This document shows positions 25,517 to 35,400 of a stretch of 64,000 bases of DNA, piece after piece. The first letter of the stretch is position 1, and each line of letters begins with the position of its first letter. This DNA comes from Stigmatella erecta (GTDB lineage Bacteria > Myxococcota > Myxococcia > Myxococcales > Myxococcaceae), in contig NZ_FOIJ01000001.1 of the NCBI RefSeq assembly GCF_900111745.1, forward strand, positions 992,001-1,056,000. Direction: 5' to 3'. Under the pieces are notes generated by a model. The model was not told the origin of the DNA, ran no database searches, and saw only the letters and a program-made list of their open reading frames with translations. A program made the translations under genes and the position numbers.

Positions 25517-27049
25517 ATGTCCCGCCCCCGCTTACTCATTGATGGAGACACCCTGAAGCTGGAGGAGATCCTCCAGGTGGCCCAACACGCCGTCACCGTG
25601 GAGCTGGCCCCCGAGGCCGCCGCCCGCGTGAAGGCCTCGCGCGAGCTGGTGGACCGGGTGGCCGCCGGAGATGCCCCCTCCTACGGCATCAACACCGGCT
25701 TCGGGACGCTGGCCGAGGTGCGCATCGACAAGAAGGACCTGCGCGAGCTGCAGCGCAACCTCATCCTCTCGCACGCCGCCGGGGTGGGCGCGCCGCTGCC
25801 CCTGCCCGAGGCCCGGGCCCTGCTGCTGCTGCGCTGCAACGTGCTGGCCAAGGGCTACTCGGGCATCCGGCCGGAGACGCTGGCGCTGGCGCTGGAGATG
25901 CTCAACCGCGGCGTGGTGCCCGTGGTGCCCGAGCGCGGCAGCGTGGGCGCCTCGGGGGACCTGGCCCCGCTGGCGCACCTGGCGCTGGTCTTCATCGGCG
26001 AGGGCGAGGCGTTCTACCAGGGCGAGCGGCTGCCGGCCGCCCAGGCCCTGGAGCGCGCGGGGCTCCAGCCGGTGGTGCTGGAGGCCAAGGAGGGGCTGGC
26101 GCTCGTCAACGGCACCCAGGCCATGTGCGCGGTGGGCACCCTGCTCCAGCTGCGCGCCGAGATGCTGGCGGAGCTGGCGGACCTGGCCGGGGCGATGACC
26201 CTGGAGGGCCTGCTGGGCAGCCACAAGCCCTTCATCCCGGAAATCCAGGATGTGCGCGCCCACGAGGGCCAGAAGGCCTGCGCGGCCCACCTGCGCGAGC
26301 TGCTGGTGGACAGCGCGCTGGTGGAGAGCCACGTGAACTGCAGCAAGGTGCAGGACCCCTACAGCCTGCGCTGCATGCCCCAGGTGCACGGCGCGGCGCG
26401 CGAGGGGCTGGCGTTCGCCCGGCGCATCCTGCAGGTGGAGATCAACAGCGCCACGGACAACCCGCTGGTGTTCGTGGAGACCGAGCGCATCGTCTCGGGC
26501 GGCAACTTCCACGGCCAGCCGGTGTCGCTGGCGCTGGATGTGACGGCCATGGCGCTCACGCAGCTGTCGGCCATCAGCGAGCGCCGCGTGGAGCAGCTCG
26601 TCAACCCGTCGCTGTCGGGGCTGCCGCCGTTCCTGGCCAAGAACTCGGGGCTCAACTCCGGCTTCATGATCGCCCAGGTGACGAGCGCCGCGCTGGTGGC
26701 CGAGTCCCGCGTGCTCAGCCACCCCGCCTCGGTGGACTCCATCCCCTCCTCCGCGGGGCGCGAGGACCACGTCTCCATGGGCATGACGGCGGCGCTCAAG
26801 GGCCGGCAGGTGGCGGACTTCACCCGCTCGTGCCTCGCCATCGAGCTGCTGGTGGCCGCCCAGGCGCTGGACTACCGCCAGCCCACGCGGGCCGGCAAGG
26901 GCCCCCAGGCGGCCTACGAGCTCATCCGGAGCAAGGTTCCCACCATGGAGAAGGACCGGGAGCTGCACCGGGACATCTCCGCCGTGAGCGCGCTCATCGA
27001 CTCGGGTGAGCTGTTGAACGCTGTGCGGGCCGCGACCCGCCGCGCCTGA
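25517..27049 (+). CDS. hutH: Histidine ammonia-lyase
   Basis: A 510-residue MIO-dependent lyase that converts L-histidine to urocanate and ammonia. The Ala145-Ser146-Gly147 triad ([11 protein letters not shown]) forms the MIO cofactor. [19 protein letters not shown], and REDHVSMG with the Glu favoured in histidine-specific enzymes support histidine rather than tyrosine or phenylalanine as substrate. No hutU, hutI or hutG is seen within the window, so the rest of the pathway would be elsewhere. Length matches the family (about 500-515). Confidence 0.92.
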   Translation: MSRPRLLIDGDTLKLEEILQVAQHAVTVELAPEAAARVKASRELVDRVAAGDAPSYGINTGFGTLAEVRIDKKDLRELQRNLILSHAAGVGAPLPLPEARALLLLRCNVLAKGYSGIRPETLALALEMLNRGVVPVVPERGSVGASGDLAPLAHLALVFIGEGEAFYQGERLPAAQALERAGLQPVVLEAKEGLALVNGTQAMCAVGTLLQLRAEMLAELADLAGAMTLEGLLGSHKPFIPEIQDVRAHEGQKACAAHLRELLVDSALVESHVNCSKVQDPYSLRCMPQVHGAAREGLAFARRILQVEINSATDNPLVFVETERIVSGGNFHGQPVSLALDVTAMALTQLSAISERRVEQLVNPSLSGLPPFLAKNSGLNSGFMIAQVTSAALVAESRVLSHPASVDSIPSSAGREDHVSMGMTAALKGRQVADFTRSCLAIELLVAAQALDYRQPTRAGKGPQAAYELIRSKVPTMEKDRELHRDISAVSALIDSGELLNAVRAATRRA

Positions 27050-27061
27050 ACCGCGTGACTA

Positions 27062-27110
27062 GGATGGAACCTCAGCGGAGGACGTTGGGTCCACCGGAGG
27101 GGTTCCATCC
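27062..27110 (+). promoter_or_regulatory. Inverted repeat around the ribosome-binding site of the small lipoprotein gene
   Basis: A perfect 10-bp inverted repeat, GGATGGAACC (27062-27071) and GGTTCCATCC (27101-27110), ends one base before the ATG at 27112. The Shine-Dalgarno GGAGG (27096-27100) lies just inside it, and an inner hairpin (GGAC/GTCC, 27080-27092) can also form. The structure may control ribosome access. There is no U tract, so a terminator is less likely. Confidence 0.55.
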
Positions 27111-27111
27111 T

Positions 27112-27375
27112 ATGAAGAAGCTCGTGGCCGCAGGTCTGCTCGGTATCTTCGCCGTGCTGGGAACGGGGTGCTCGGACGCGTGCGAGAAAACCGGCAGCGC
27201 CCGGGAGGACAAGTACAAGGAGTGCGGCATCGACTACAGCGATGGCGACGGCAACGCGGAGCCGGACATCGAGTGCACCGACGAGGCGGCCGAGGCGGAC
27301 AAGCGGGTGGCCGAGTGCATCGAGAAGGCCAGCTGTGACGCGATGCGGGATGGCTCCTACCTGAGCCAGTGCTGA
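27112..27375 (+). CDS. Small cysteine-rich lipoprotein of unknown function
   Basis: An 87-residue lipoprotein. The signal peptide and lipobox end at GTGC (Cys20). The acidic mature part carries six further cysteines (DACEK, KECGID, IECTDE, AECIEK, SCDA and a C-terminal Cys), so several disulphides are likely. The pattern resembles small myxobacterial Cys-rich lipoproteins of unknown role. It is 62 bp downstream of hutH, with a structured leader between them. Confidence 0.75.
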   Translation: MKKLVAAGLLGIFAVLGTGCSDACEKTGSAREDKYKECGIDYSDGDGNAEPDIECTDEAAEADKRVAECIEKASCDAMRDGSYLSQC

Positions 27376-27428
27376 CGCCGAAACCGCATTCCTTGGAAAA
27401 CAAGTAAGTTTGGCTTAAGGAGACGGCC

Positions 27429-30281
27429 ATGACCCCGTCTCCTTTCTCTTGGATGCGCTGGGCTCCTGCCTTCGCCGCGGTGTTCGCGGCGGCGGAGCTG
27501 CTCTCTCCCCTGCCCGCCTCGGCCGCGGGACTCAGCTGGCCGCAGGGCCAGGTGCTTCCGTCCTTCTCCGCGCCCGCGGCGACGATGGACCTGATGGACC
27601 TGACCGACACCGAGTCCCGGTTCGAGGCGGAAGGTTCCCAGCTCCGGCATTCCACGGGCCGCCTCGATGGCAACGGCTGGGTCGCCCAGGTGTCGATCGA
27701 CGCCGCCAACCAGTTCCTCATCTACGGCCCCTACACCACCCAGCTTCCGGTGGGCGGCAACACGGCCTACTTCGATCTGAGCATCGACAACAACACGGCC
27801 AACAGTGAGCTCGTGGCGACCGTGGATGTCCGCAACAACGTGACGGGGGCCGTGCTGGCCACCCGGGACCTTCTCCGCACGTCGTTCAAGCGGGCGGCCA
27901 CCTTCGAGCGGTTCGAGCTGCCGTTCAATAACCCGGTGGCGGGGCAAGGCATCGAGTTCCGGGTCTTCTGGTACGGCAGGGCCTACATCAAGGCCGACGC
28001 CGTGGGGGCCATCGCGCCCGTGCCCGAGGACGAGGCGGCGCTCTTCACGACGCTCAAGGGCATCGTCAACCGGACCCAGCCCCGCATCTTCACCTACGAC
28101 GGCGCGGTCCGGGGCCAGGATGGCCGGTACGGCTGGCTGAACGCCCTGGGCCTCCGGTACACGGACATCGCTGACCGGTGGAGCCTGGTGACCAAGTACC
28201 GGAACGAGCTGGCCGGCATCGTCATCTATGACCCGGCCGTGCCGGACACGCTGAACCTGGCCACCACCATCGCGGGCCTGAAGAAAGGCGTGGCCGCCTC
28301 TCCTGCCCTCGCGGCCAGGCTGACGGCCGCGCCGTACAACTTCCCCGTCCTGATGGACCTGCGCGGCGCCTTCACCTCGAAGCTCCAGGTCTACCAGCAC
28401 CTGTATGACACCTACTGGTCCCAGGTGACGCATCAGCTGATCGTCGGCCTGTCCCCGTCCATCAAGGGCTTCCTGCGGGACTACGCCACGGCGCTGCCGG
28501 TGGCCGTCGTGTGGCTCGATCCGAAGATCGCCGCGGAAGACGCGATGTTGCGGAAGTTCCTGTCCGCCATGCCCTACGGCAACGGCGGCATCTACATGGG
28601 CTGGTGGCCGGAAGAGGCCGCGGGCATCGAGCGGGTGTCCGAGTACGGCATCTCCACCCTGGCCAGCGACTTCGCCTCGAACCTGACGGTGTTTGGCGGA
28701 ACGCCCCGGACCGTGAACCTCAAGCCCATTCCCAACAAGCCCCCGCTGGGCAACAAGATCTACGTGTCCCTCATCCTCAGCGATGGGGACAACCTCCAGT
28801 ACGTGGAGCACCTCTTCAAGAAGCTCTGGGACAGCTCCAACCGGGGCCAGGTGCCGCTGGGCTGGACGATCTCCCCGGCGATGCTGGATGCCATGCCCGG
28901 GGTGCTCAACTACCTGCACGCCACGTCCACGCCCAATGACAACCTCATCTCCGGCCCCACGGGGCTGGGCTACACCTATCCCAACTACTGGGGCAACGCG
29001 GCCTACCTGGACCGGTACGTCGCCCTGACCAACGACTACATGAACCGCTCGGGGCTGACGGTCCTCACCGTGTGGAACAAGATCGACGGCGCCACGAACA
29101 CGAACGTGGGCAACAGCTTCGCGGCCCACGCCCCCTCGCTGCTGGGGCTGACGGCGCAGAACGCGGGCGGAGGCATCACCGTCTACAACAACGTGCTGCC
29201 CAGCCAGGGCCTCAACGCCACGTACTGCCCCACGGAAGCCTCCATGGTCTCGGAGATCAACCGAGCCATCTCGGGGTGGACCAGCACGAGCCCCCGGTTC
29301 GTCAGCATCCAGGCCAACCCCTGGGAGGGCAACAACTACCAGAGCTTCGTCAACGTGGTGAACACCTTCAAGAGCAACACCAACATCGTCTTCGTGAGGC
29401 CGGACCACTACTTCCAGCTCATGCGGGAGCACTACAACCTGGCGGCGGATCCCTCCACCCTCGTGAAGATCCAGGAGGCGGAGAACACCAGCTACGCCAC
29501 CTCGCCGTTCTCGCACGCCGTCGGGCGCTCGAGCGACAACGGGTGGACCGCGAACGTTTCCCAGGACAACGAGGGGTTGATGCTGTACGGCCCCTACGTC
29601 ACGGCCTTTCCCGGAGGGCCGTTGACCACGACGTTCAAGATGAAGATCGACGCGGTGAGCGGCAACAACGACCATGTCGTGACGCTCGATGTCCGGAATG
29701 CCACCACGGGGGTGGTGCTCACCTCCTTCGACGTCTACCGCAACCAGTTCAAGGCCGCGGGCGTCTACCAGGACTTCAGCCTCGCCTACCTCAACACCGC
29801 CGGGCACTCGCTCGAGTTCCGCGCCCTCTACAAGGACAAGGCGGCGATCAACATCGACAAGGTCACGACCACCACCCGCCTCGGCCAGTACGAGTCGGAG
29901 GGCGCCATGCAGGGGCACCACGCGGGCCGGGTGAGCGGGGACGGCTGGCAAGCCTCGCCCTCTCTTGAGGGCCCCGGCCACATGATCTACGGCCCCTACG
30001 ACGGAAACGTGCCCGTGGGCACGCGCCGGGTGACGTTCCGCCTGAAGACCGACAACAATTCGCTCGGCGCCCAGGTGCTCGCGACCCTCGACGTGCGGGA
30101 TGACACCTCGGGAGCGGTGCTGGCCAGCATGGACCTGACGGCCCAGCAGTTCACCGCCGCCAACCAGTATCAGGACTTCACCCTGACCTTCCCGCAGACC
30201 ACGCCCCGCCGGGTCCTGGAATACAGGATCTACTTCCACGCCCGGGCGGCCCTCACGGCCGACAAGATCCTCATCCACTGA
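27429..30281 (+). CDS. Secreted GxGYxYP-family putative glycoside hydrolase with three beta-sandwich modules
   Basis: A 950-residue exported protein. The signal peptide ends at ASA-AG (about residue 33). A first CBM-like sandwich covers about 60-190, with the pattern 'FEAEG...GNGWVAQVS...FLIYGPYTT'. A catalytic-type region (about 195-680) carries the family signature GLGYTYPNYW (about 512-521) and SLILSDGDNLQYVEH. Two further copies of the sandwich module follow (about 685-820 and 825-950), each with an 'EAE/ESEG...GWxAxxS...MxxYGPY' core. GxGYxYP proteins are predicted glycoside hydrolases with little biochemical characterisation. The three modules would anchor the enzyme to a polysaccharide. 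It is a single gene with TAAGGAGA before ATG 27429. Confidence 0.82.
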   Translation: MTPSPFSWMRWAPAFAAVFAAAELLSPLPASAAGLSWPQGQVLPSFSAPAATMDLMDLTDTESRFEAEGSQLRHSTGRLDGNGWVAQVSIDAANQFLIYGPYTTQLPVGGNTAYFDLSIDNNTANSELVATVDVRNNVTGAVLATRDLLRTSFKRAATFERFELPFNNPVAGQGIEFRVFWYGRAYIKADAVGAIAPVPEDEAALFTTLKGIVNRTQPRIFTYDGAVRGQDGRYGWLNALGLRYTDIADRWSLVTKYRNELAGIVIYDPAVPDTLNLATTIAGLKKGVAASPALAARLTAAPYNFPVLMDLRGAFTSKLQVYQHLYDTYWSQVTHQLIVGLSPSIKGFLRDYATALPVAVVWLDPKIAAEDAMLRKFLSAMPYGNGGIYMGWWPEEAAGIERVSEYGISTLASDFASNLTVFGGTPRTVNLKPIPNKPPLGNKIYVSLILSDGDNLQYVEHLFKKLWDSSNRGQVPLGWTISPAMLDAMPGVLNYLHATSTPNDNLISGPTGLGYTYPNYWGNAAYLDRYVALTNDYMNRSGLTVLTVWNKIDGATNTNVGNSFAAHAPSLLGLTAQNAGGGITVYNNVLPSQGLNATYCPTEASMVSEINRAISGWTSTSPRFVSIQANPWEGNNYQSFVNVVNTFKSNTNIVFVRPDHYFQLMREHYNLAADPSTLVKIQEAENTSYATSPFSHAVGRSSDNGWTANVSQDNEGLMLYGPYVTAFPGGPLTTTFKMKIDAVSGNNDHVVTLDVRNATTGVVLTSFDVYRNQFKAAGVYQDFSLAYLNTAGHSLEFRALYKDKAAINIDKVTTTTRLGQYESEGAMQGHHAGRVSGDGWQASPSLEGPGHMIYGPYDGNVPVGTRRVTFRLKTDNNSLGAQVLATLDVRDDTSGAVLASMDLTAQQFTAANQYQDFTLTFPQTTPRRVLEYRIYFHARAALTADKILIH

Positions 30282-30292
30282 AGTGGGGTATA

Positions 30293-30313
30293 GAGGGCGC
30301 ACGCTGCGCCCTC
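30293..30313. other. Hairpin between the GxGYxYP gene and the next gene
   Basis: A perfect 9-bp stem GAGGGCGCA/TGCGCCCTC with a 3-nt loop, 12 nt after the stop codon and 16 nt before the next ATG. There is no U tract. It could stabilise the 3' end or act as a processing site. Confidence 0.45.
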
Positions 30314-30329
30314 ATCCCCAGGAGAACCC

Positions 30330-31022
30330 ATGACCGCCGTGAAGTGTCCCAAGTGTGGAACCGCGATCGACGTGCGCGGCGTCAAGCCGGGTTCCACCCT
30401 CATCTGCCAGTGCGGCAACGTGGTGGCGGTGCCCGCGGGCGGCATGAGCCGCAAGATGCGCAACCTGCTCATCGCGGGTGGCCTCGTCGCGCTCTCCTGT
30501 CCGTGCCTGGGCATCATCGCGGCCGTGGCCATCCCCAACTTCATGCAGTACCAGGGCCGCGCGAAGCAGGCCGAATGCAAGGTCAACCTCAAGTCCTTCT
30601 ACGCGGCGCAGGCCATGCACAGCGCTTCCGAGGAAGGCTTCGAGCCCGTGCTCTCCAAGATCCAGTTCTCCCCCGAGCGCGGCAACCGCTACGCCTACTT
30701 CGCGGGGCCGGGGCCGATGGAGGAGCGGGCAAGTGCCCAGGCGACGGGCACCGAGGAGGCCCAGGCCATCGGCCTCGACACCTTCAAGTTCGCCGGCCAG
30801 CCCTCCATCACCTTCGAGTCGCTCCCACCCGAGGTGGCCGGGATGGTGGGCCTCTCCGGGGAGTGCCCTGACTGCGACATCACCATGGTGTGCGCGGGAA
30901 ACATCGACCAGGACCCCTCTCTGGACATCTGGAGCATCTCCCTCAAGGACCGCGCCCTGACGGACGGCACCACCATTCCCGCGGGGCAGATCTTCCAGCA
31001 CGTGAACGATGTCCTGGAGTGA
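30330..31022 (+). CDS. Zinc-ribbon protein fused to a type IV pilin-like helix and globular domain
   Basis: A 230-residue protein. It opens with a zinc ribbon (Cys6, Cys9, Cys26, Cys28). A hydrophobic helix (about 45-66) then ends in GIIAAVAIPNFMQYQGRAKQAE, which is the N-terminal helix pattern of type IV pilins. It lacks the short leader and 'G|FTLIE' prepilin peptidase site, so it cannot be processed as a normal pilin. A globular part with four cysteines (ECPDCDI, CAGN) follows. It is best read as a membrane-anchored pilin derivative. The ribosome site is CAGGAG before ATG 30330. Confidence 0.75.
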   Translation: MTAVKCPKCGTAIDVRGVKPGSTLICQCGNVVAVPAGGMSRKMRNLLIAGGLVALSCPCLGIIAAVAIPNFMQYQGRAKQAECKVNLKSFYAAQAMHSASEEGFEPVLSKIQFSPERGNRYAYFAGPGPMEERASAQATGTEEAQAIGLDTFKFAGQPSITFESLPPEVAGMVGLSGECPDCDITMVCAGNIDQDPSLDIWSISLKDRALTDGTTIPAGQIFQHVNDVLE

Positions 31023-31073
31023 CGGGCGACGCGGGGCGCGCCAGAGGCCCGCCCGCCCAGGTATGATCCCGGC

Positions 31074-31547
31074 ATGAGTTCACAGTTCATCCGGCATGGT
31101 GCCTTGCAGCTCTCCCTTCCCGAGGGTTGGTTCGACGCGAGCCAGGTCGTCGCGGTGGGCCCCGAGGACAACGGCTTTCGCGCGAACCTGGTGGTGTCGA
31201 TCGAGCCCACCGCCCCGGGCGAGACGGTCCAGCAGTTCGCGGCGAGGACCCTCGTGGGCGTACGTCAATCGTCCGAGGCCTTCACGCTCGGAGAGGAGCG
31301 GGCAGCCACCTTTGGCCCGCACACGGGCGTCGTGCGCGAGTGCTCCTTCAACCTCCAGGGCACCCGCCTGTCCCAGCTGCAGTTCATCGTGGTGAAGGAG
31401 CTGGTGGGCTACCTGTTCATCTATACCCAGCGGACAGAGAAGCTGGCCCAGACGCGCCACGTGGCCGAGAACTTCTTCACCACGGCCCAGCTGGACTCCA
31501 AGACGGCTCCGCCCAGGACCGACAAGGGGCTTGGCACCTTCTGGTGA
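31074..31547 (+). CDS. DUF1795 / DcrB-like protein
   Basis: A 157-residue soluble protein without a signal peptide. The pattern LQLSLPEGWFDASQVV, ANLVVSIEP, VRQSSEAFTLGEERAATFGPHTGVVRECSF, LQFIVVKELVGYLFIYTQR and HVAENFFTTAQL fits DcrB/DUF1795 domains. Some members are Eag-type chaperones that protect the membrane segments of type VI effectors. No PAAR, Rhs or effector gene is adjacent, so that role is not supported here. It follows the pilin-like gene by 51 bp. Confidence 0.65.
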   Translation: MSSQFIRHGALQLSLPEGWFDASQVVAVGPEDNGFRANLVVSIEPTAPGETVQQFAARTLVGVRQSSEAFTLGEERAATFGPHTGVVRECSFNLQGTRLSQLQFIVVKELVGYLFIYTQRTEKLAQTRHVAENFFTTAQLDSKTAPPRTDKGLGTFW

Positions 31548-31593
31548 CCGGATCAGCCCTCGGCCGGCCGGCAGTGACGCGGCCCCCGCCGCC

Positions 31594-32337
31594 TCACGCG
31601 CCGAGCGTCCGGCCAAACAGGGACAGCAGGGTCTGCCAGTGCCACTTGGCGGCCTCCTTGTCGTAGGCCGGCAGCCCCTCCACGGCGAACCCATGGCGCG
31701 CGCCCGTGTAGAGCTCGGACTGGTGTTTGACGCCCGCGGCCTTCAAGGCCGCCTCCAACCGCGCGATGGCCTCGGCGGGCATGAGCGCATCCTGGTCGGC
31801 GTGCCCGAAGTAGAGCTCCCCCTTCAGCTGGCCCGCGAGCAGGTGGGGACTGTCGGGGGCATCCGTGGCGAGCCTGCCGCCATGGTAGGAGGCCGCCGCG
31901 ATGACCTGCCCGGGGAAGCCGGCCATCATCCGCACGGCGATGGAACCGCCCATGCAATAGCCCACCACCCCCACCCCCTGCCCCTTCACCCGGTCATGTC
32001 CAGCAAGGAAGCTGAGTTCCGCGGTGGCATCGATCTGGATGCGCTCGGGGGTCAGCGTGCTGATGAGCCCCATGATGCGATTGCGGTAGGCCTCATCCGC
32101 GAATGAGCCTTCCATGCCCGGCAACGGCGCGCGGCCCTCCCGGTAATAGACGTTGGGAAGGAGCACGGTGTACCCCTCCATGGCCAGCCGCTCCGCCATG
32201 GCGTCGTACACGGGACGAATGCCCCCCGCGTCGGTGATCAGGATGACGGCGGGCCACCGCCCCGGGCCCTCCGGGTGGAAGAGCTTCGCATCGAGCGTTC
32301 CAGCGGGCGTCTGAATATCGATGGCCTGCGCGGACAT
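31594..32337 (-). CDS. Dienelactone hydrolase family protein
   Basis: A 247-residue cytoplasmic alpha/beta-hydrolase starting at ATG 32337 with AGGGAG upstream. The nucleophile is Cys in GYCMGG. The acid is Asp in HADQDALMP and the base His in GARHGF, the Cys-His-Asp triad of dienelactone hydrolases. These open lactones or related esters in aromatic degradation and stress metabolism; no pathway neighbours give a substrate. It is divergent from the glucan-synthase-like gene across an 82-bp interval that must hold both promoters. Confidence 0.85.
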   Translation of the reverse strand: MSAQAIDIQTPAGTLDAKLFHPEGPGRWPAVILITDAGGIRPVYDAMAERLAMEGYTVLLPNVYYREGRAPLPGMEGSFADEAYRNRIMGLISTLTPERIQIDATAELSFLAGHDRVKGQGVGVVGYCMGGSIAVRMMAGFPGQVIAAASYHGGRLATDAPDSPHLLAGQLKGELYFGHADQDALMPAEAIARLEAALKAAGVKHQSELYTGARHGFAVEGLPAYDKEAAKWHWQTLLSLFGRTLGA

Positions 32338-32419
32338 GGGGTTCTCCCTGGGGCGTTGACGGCACCTGACGTGGAAACACACCCGATGCGCTCATCCGTG
32401 CCAAGGGGAAAAGCGATCG

Positions 32420-35400
32420 TTGCAGGCCACACGGTATGGGAGACTCGCCCGGGTGCAACCTCCCTCTCCACCTTCAGTCCGCACGGACAACAGCGCCGAG
32501 GCCCTCGGCCGGATTCTCCAGAGCGATCCTTCGGGCACCTACCCCTCGATGGATGCGGCCACCCGCGAGCGCTATGAGCACGCATGCCTGGAGCTGGCGG
32601 CATGGTCGAAGCGCACTCCCTCCGAGGTAGCACACGCGGCGGTCCAGCTCAGCCAGGAGCATGACGCAGGCGACGCCCGCGGACGGCATGTGGGCACCCA
32701 CCTGCTGGCCGAGGGCCGGCCCCTGTTGGAAGCCCGCCTGGGTTGCCGGGTGCCCGGGTCCGTGCGCATCGGCCGCCGGGTGAAACGGCACGCCGAGGGC
32801 CTCTACGTGGGCACCCTCCTCGTGCTGACCCTGGTGTTCCTGGGCGGCATCGGGCTGCTGCTGCCCTGGGAGGAGCCCCTGCATCGCGTGCTCTTCCTGG
32901 CCCTGCTCGCGCTGCCGGTGCTCCGGTTCGTCCACGATCCCTTCGATGCGCTGCTCGCGTCCCGGTACCAGAACCTCGAACCCCTCTCCCGGCTGGAGCC
33001 TGCCCAAGCGCTGAGCGAGGACACGCGCACCCTGGTCGTCACGCCCCTGCTCATCACGAACGTGGAGGACATCGACGCTCAGCTTCGCAAGCTGGAGATC
33101 AACTACCAAGGCAACGTCTCGCCCCACGTGCTCTTCGCGGTGCTGACCGACTTCGCCGATGCCCCGGCGAAGGACATGCCTGGCGATCAGGAGCTCCTCG
33201 CCCGGATGGAGCGCGGCATTCACGAACTCAACGAGCGCCATGGCCACCGCGAACTTCCACGCTTCCTGTGCCTTCATCGCGAGCGGCGCTGGAACCCCGT
33301 GGCGGACCGGTGGATGGGGTGGGAGCGCAAGCGCGGGAAGCTCGAGGAGCTCAACCACCTCCTCCTGGGTGCCAGCGGCACCAGCTACACGGGCGCCCTC
33401 CCCGCCGCCTTGCACTCCATCCGCTACGTCCTCACGCTCGATGCGGACAACCAGCTGCTCCCGGGCAGCGTGGCCGTGATGGCCGCGATCCTCCACCATC
33501 CCTTGAACCAGGCCCGCTTCGATGCGTCCGGCAGGCGGGTGGTGGCGGGCTATTCGATGCTCCAGCCCTCCATGGGGGATGGCCCCTCCCGGGAGCGGTG
33601 GCTGAGTTCGGGCGCCTGGCCCCTGTCCATCATCCACAGCAAGCGAGGCCATCGGACCCCCACCGCGACCCACCTGAGCCAGGCGCTCTTTGGCGTGGGG
33701 GACTTCCTGGGCAAGGGCCTCTATGACGTGGCGGCCTTCACGCGAAGCCTGGAGGGCCGGATCCCCGGCAACAGCGTCCTCAGCCACGACAAGCTCGAAG
33801 GGATGTATGCGCGCGTCGCGCTGGCCACCGACGTCGTCCTGTTCGAGGGACAGCCCGCCAACATGGCCAATGCCGCAAGCATCTGGCACCGGTGGATTCG
33901 GGGCGATTGGCAGTTGCTGCCCTGGCTCTTGCCCTGGGTGCCCTCCCGGGAGGGCCGCTGGGTTCGCAATGACTTGCCGCTGCTCGACCGCTGGAAGCTG
34001 TTGACCGACATTCTGCGGAGCCTGAATTCTCCCGCGACCCTGGCCGCGCTCGTCTCTGGGTGGCTGATGTTCCCGGCCCACCAGCTGGGAGCCTGGACGC
34101 TCATCGCGTCCTTGTGGATTGGCCGTGGCTTCCTCGCCTTCCGGGTGGGCAAGCTGCGCTCCAGGTTGCGTCAGGGCTCGTTCGCCACCCGGGTGCGCCA
34201 CCTCGTCTTCGCCCTTCCCCAGCTCGCTGGAGACCTGCTCGCGGCCGTGGGGCTCCTGATTCCCACCTGTTGCATCGTGCTCGACGCCACGGCCCGCGCC
34301 TCGTACCGGATGGTGGCCAACCGGCGCCGGATCCTGGATTGGACCACGAATGCCCAGTCGGCACGCGTGGGCAAGGGCCGCGGTCTGCAGATGAGCCGGG
34401 AGCTGTGGCAGTCGGCGGTCCTGACCGTGCTCATCCTCGGAGTCCTGGGAGGCTTCCATGCGGCGGCCTTGCCCTGGGCCTTGCCCCTGTTTCTCGTGTG
34501 GCTTCCGCTCATGGCCTTGAACATCCGCAATTCCCAGACGGCCTCGCCGGGTGCCCGGACGGTGCTCCCCGCGGGCATCGAGCCGTTGCGCGTCCTGGCA
34601 CGGCGCTCCTGGGCCTTCTATGAGCACCTGGACACCACGGGCCGCGAGCTGCCCCGGCTCACCCTGTCCGAGGACGGAGTCCGCGGCGATGCCCCCGGGG
34701 TCTCCCCCACGGACATCGCCCTGTGGCTCGTGGCGCCCCTGAGCGCCTACCACCTGGGCTACATGACGTTGGAGGAGTGGGTGGCCAGGCTGAAGGAATC
34801 CCTCACCGCCGTGGAGGGCCTCGAACGCCACCGGGGCCACCTGTTCGTCCGGTACGACGCCCGCAGCCTGCAGCCGCTGGAGCGGCGCACCGCCCCCGCC
34901 GAGAGTGGCATGCTCTCGGCGACCCTCATCGTCATCGAGCGCGCGCTTCGGGCAGCGCGGAGCACCCCTGCCTCCTCCCAGGTGCTCCGGCAGGGATTGG
35001 CCGACACCCTCGCGGTCCTTTGCGAAGATCTCCCAGCGCACCTGCAGAGCACGCTCCCCTCCCTTCGCGCCAAGGTGGTTGAGCGCACGGCCTCGACGGA
35101 GGATGTGCTCGCGGAGGTTCAGCGCCAGCTCGCCCTTCTGACGGAGCTTCCCGCCAAGCCGCTGGAGCGCCTCCAGCAACAGCTCGCCCGGCTCGCACAT
35201 GTATCGCGGCCCGCGGCGGGCCGTGACACGGAGCACCTCGTCAGGCAGCTCGAGGAAGCCGAGGCGCGGATCTATTCGCTGCGCGAACAGATGGACTTCG
35301 CGTGCTTCGACGCGCTGCCCCCGGCGGAGAGCGCCGGGACACCCTTGGCGGGATTTCTGGCGATCTCTCGCCGGGAAGCCGCCACCACCACCTGGCTGAA

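Noticed and set aside
27357-30302. 981-residue open frame on the minus strand
   Set aside because: Opposite strand of the GxGYxYP gene; Val/Arg/Gly/His-rich without motifs. The plus-strand protein has a signal peptide and repeated modules.
30293-30313. Intrinsic terminator after the GxGYxYP gene
   Set aside because: Good hairpin but no U tract on either side, and it lies 16 nt before the next ATG; recorded as a hairpin only.
31074-31547. Type VI secretion Eag chaperone
   Set aside because: DUF1795 pattern is present, but no PAAR/Rhs effector or type VI gene lies nearby, so only the domain is reported.
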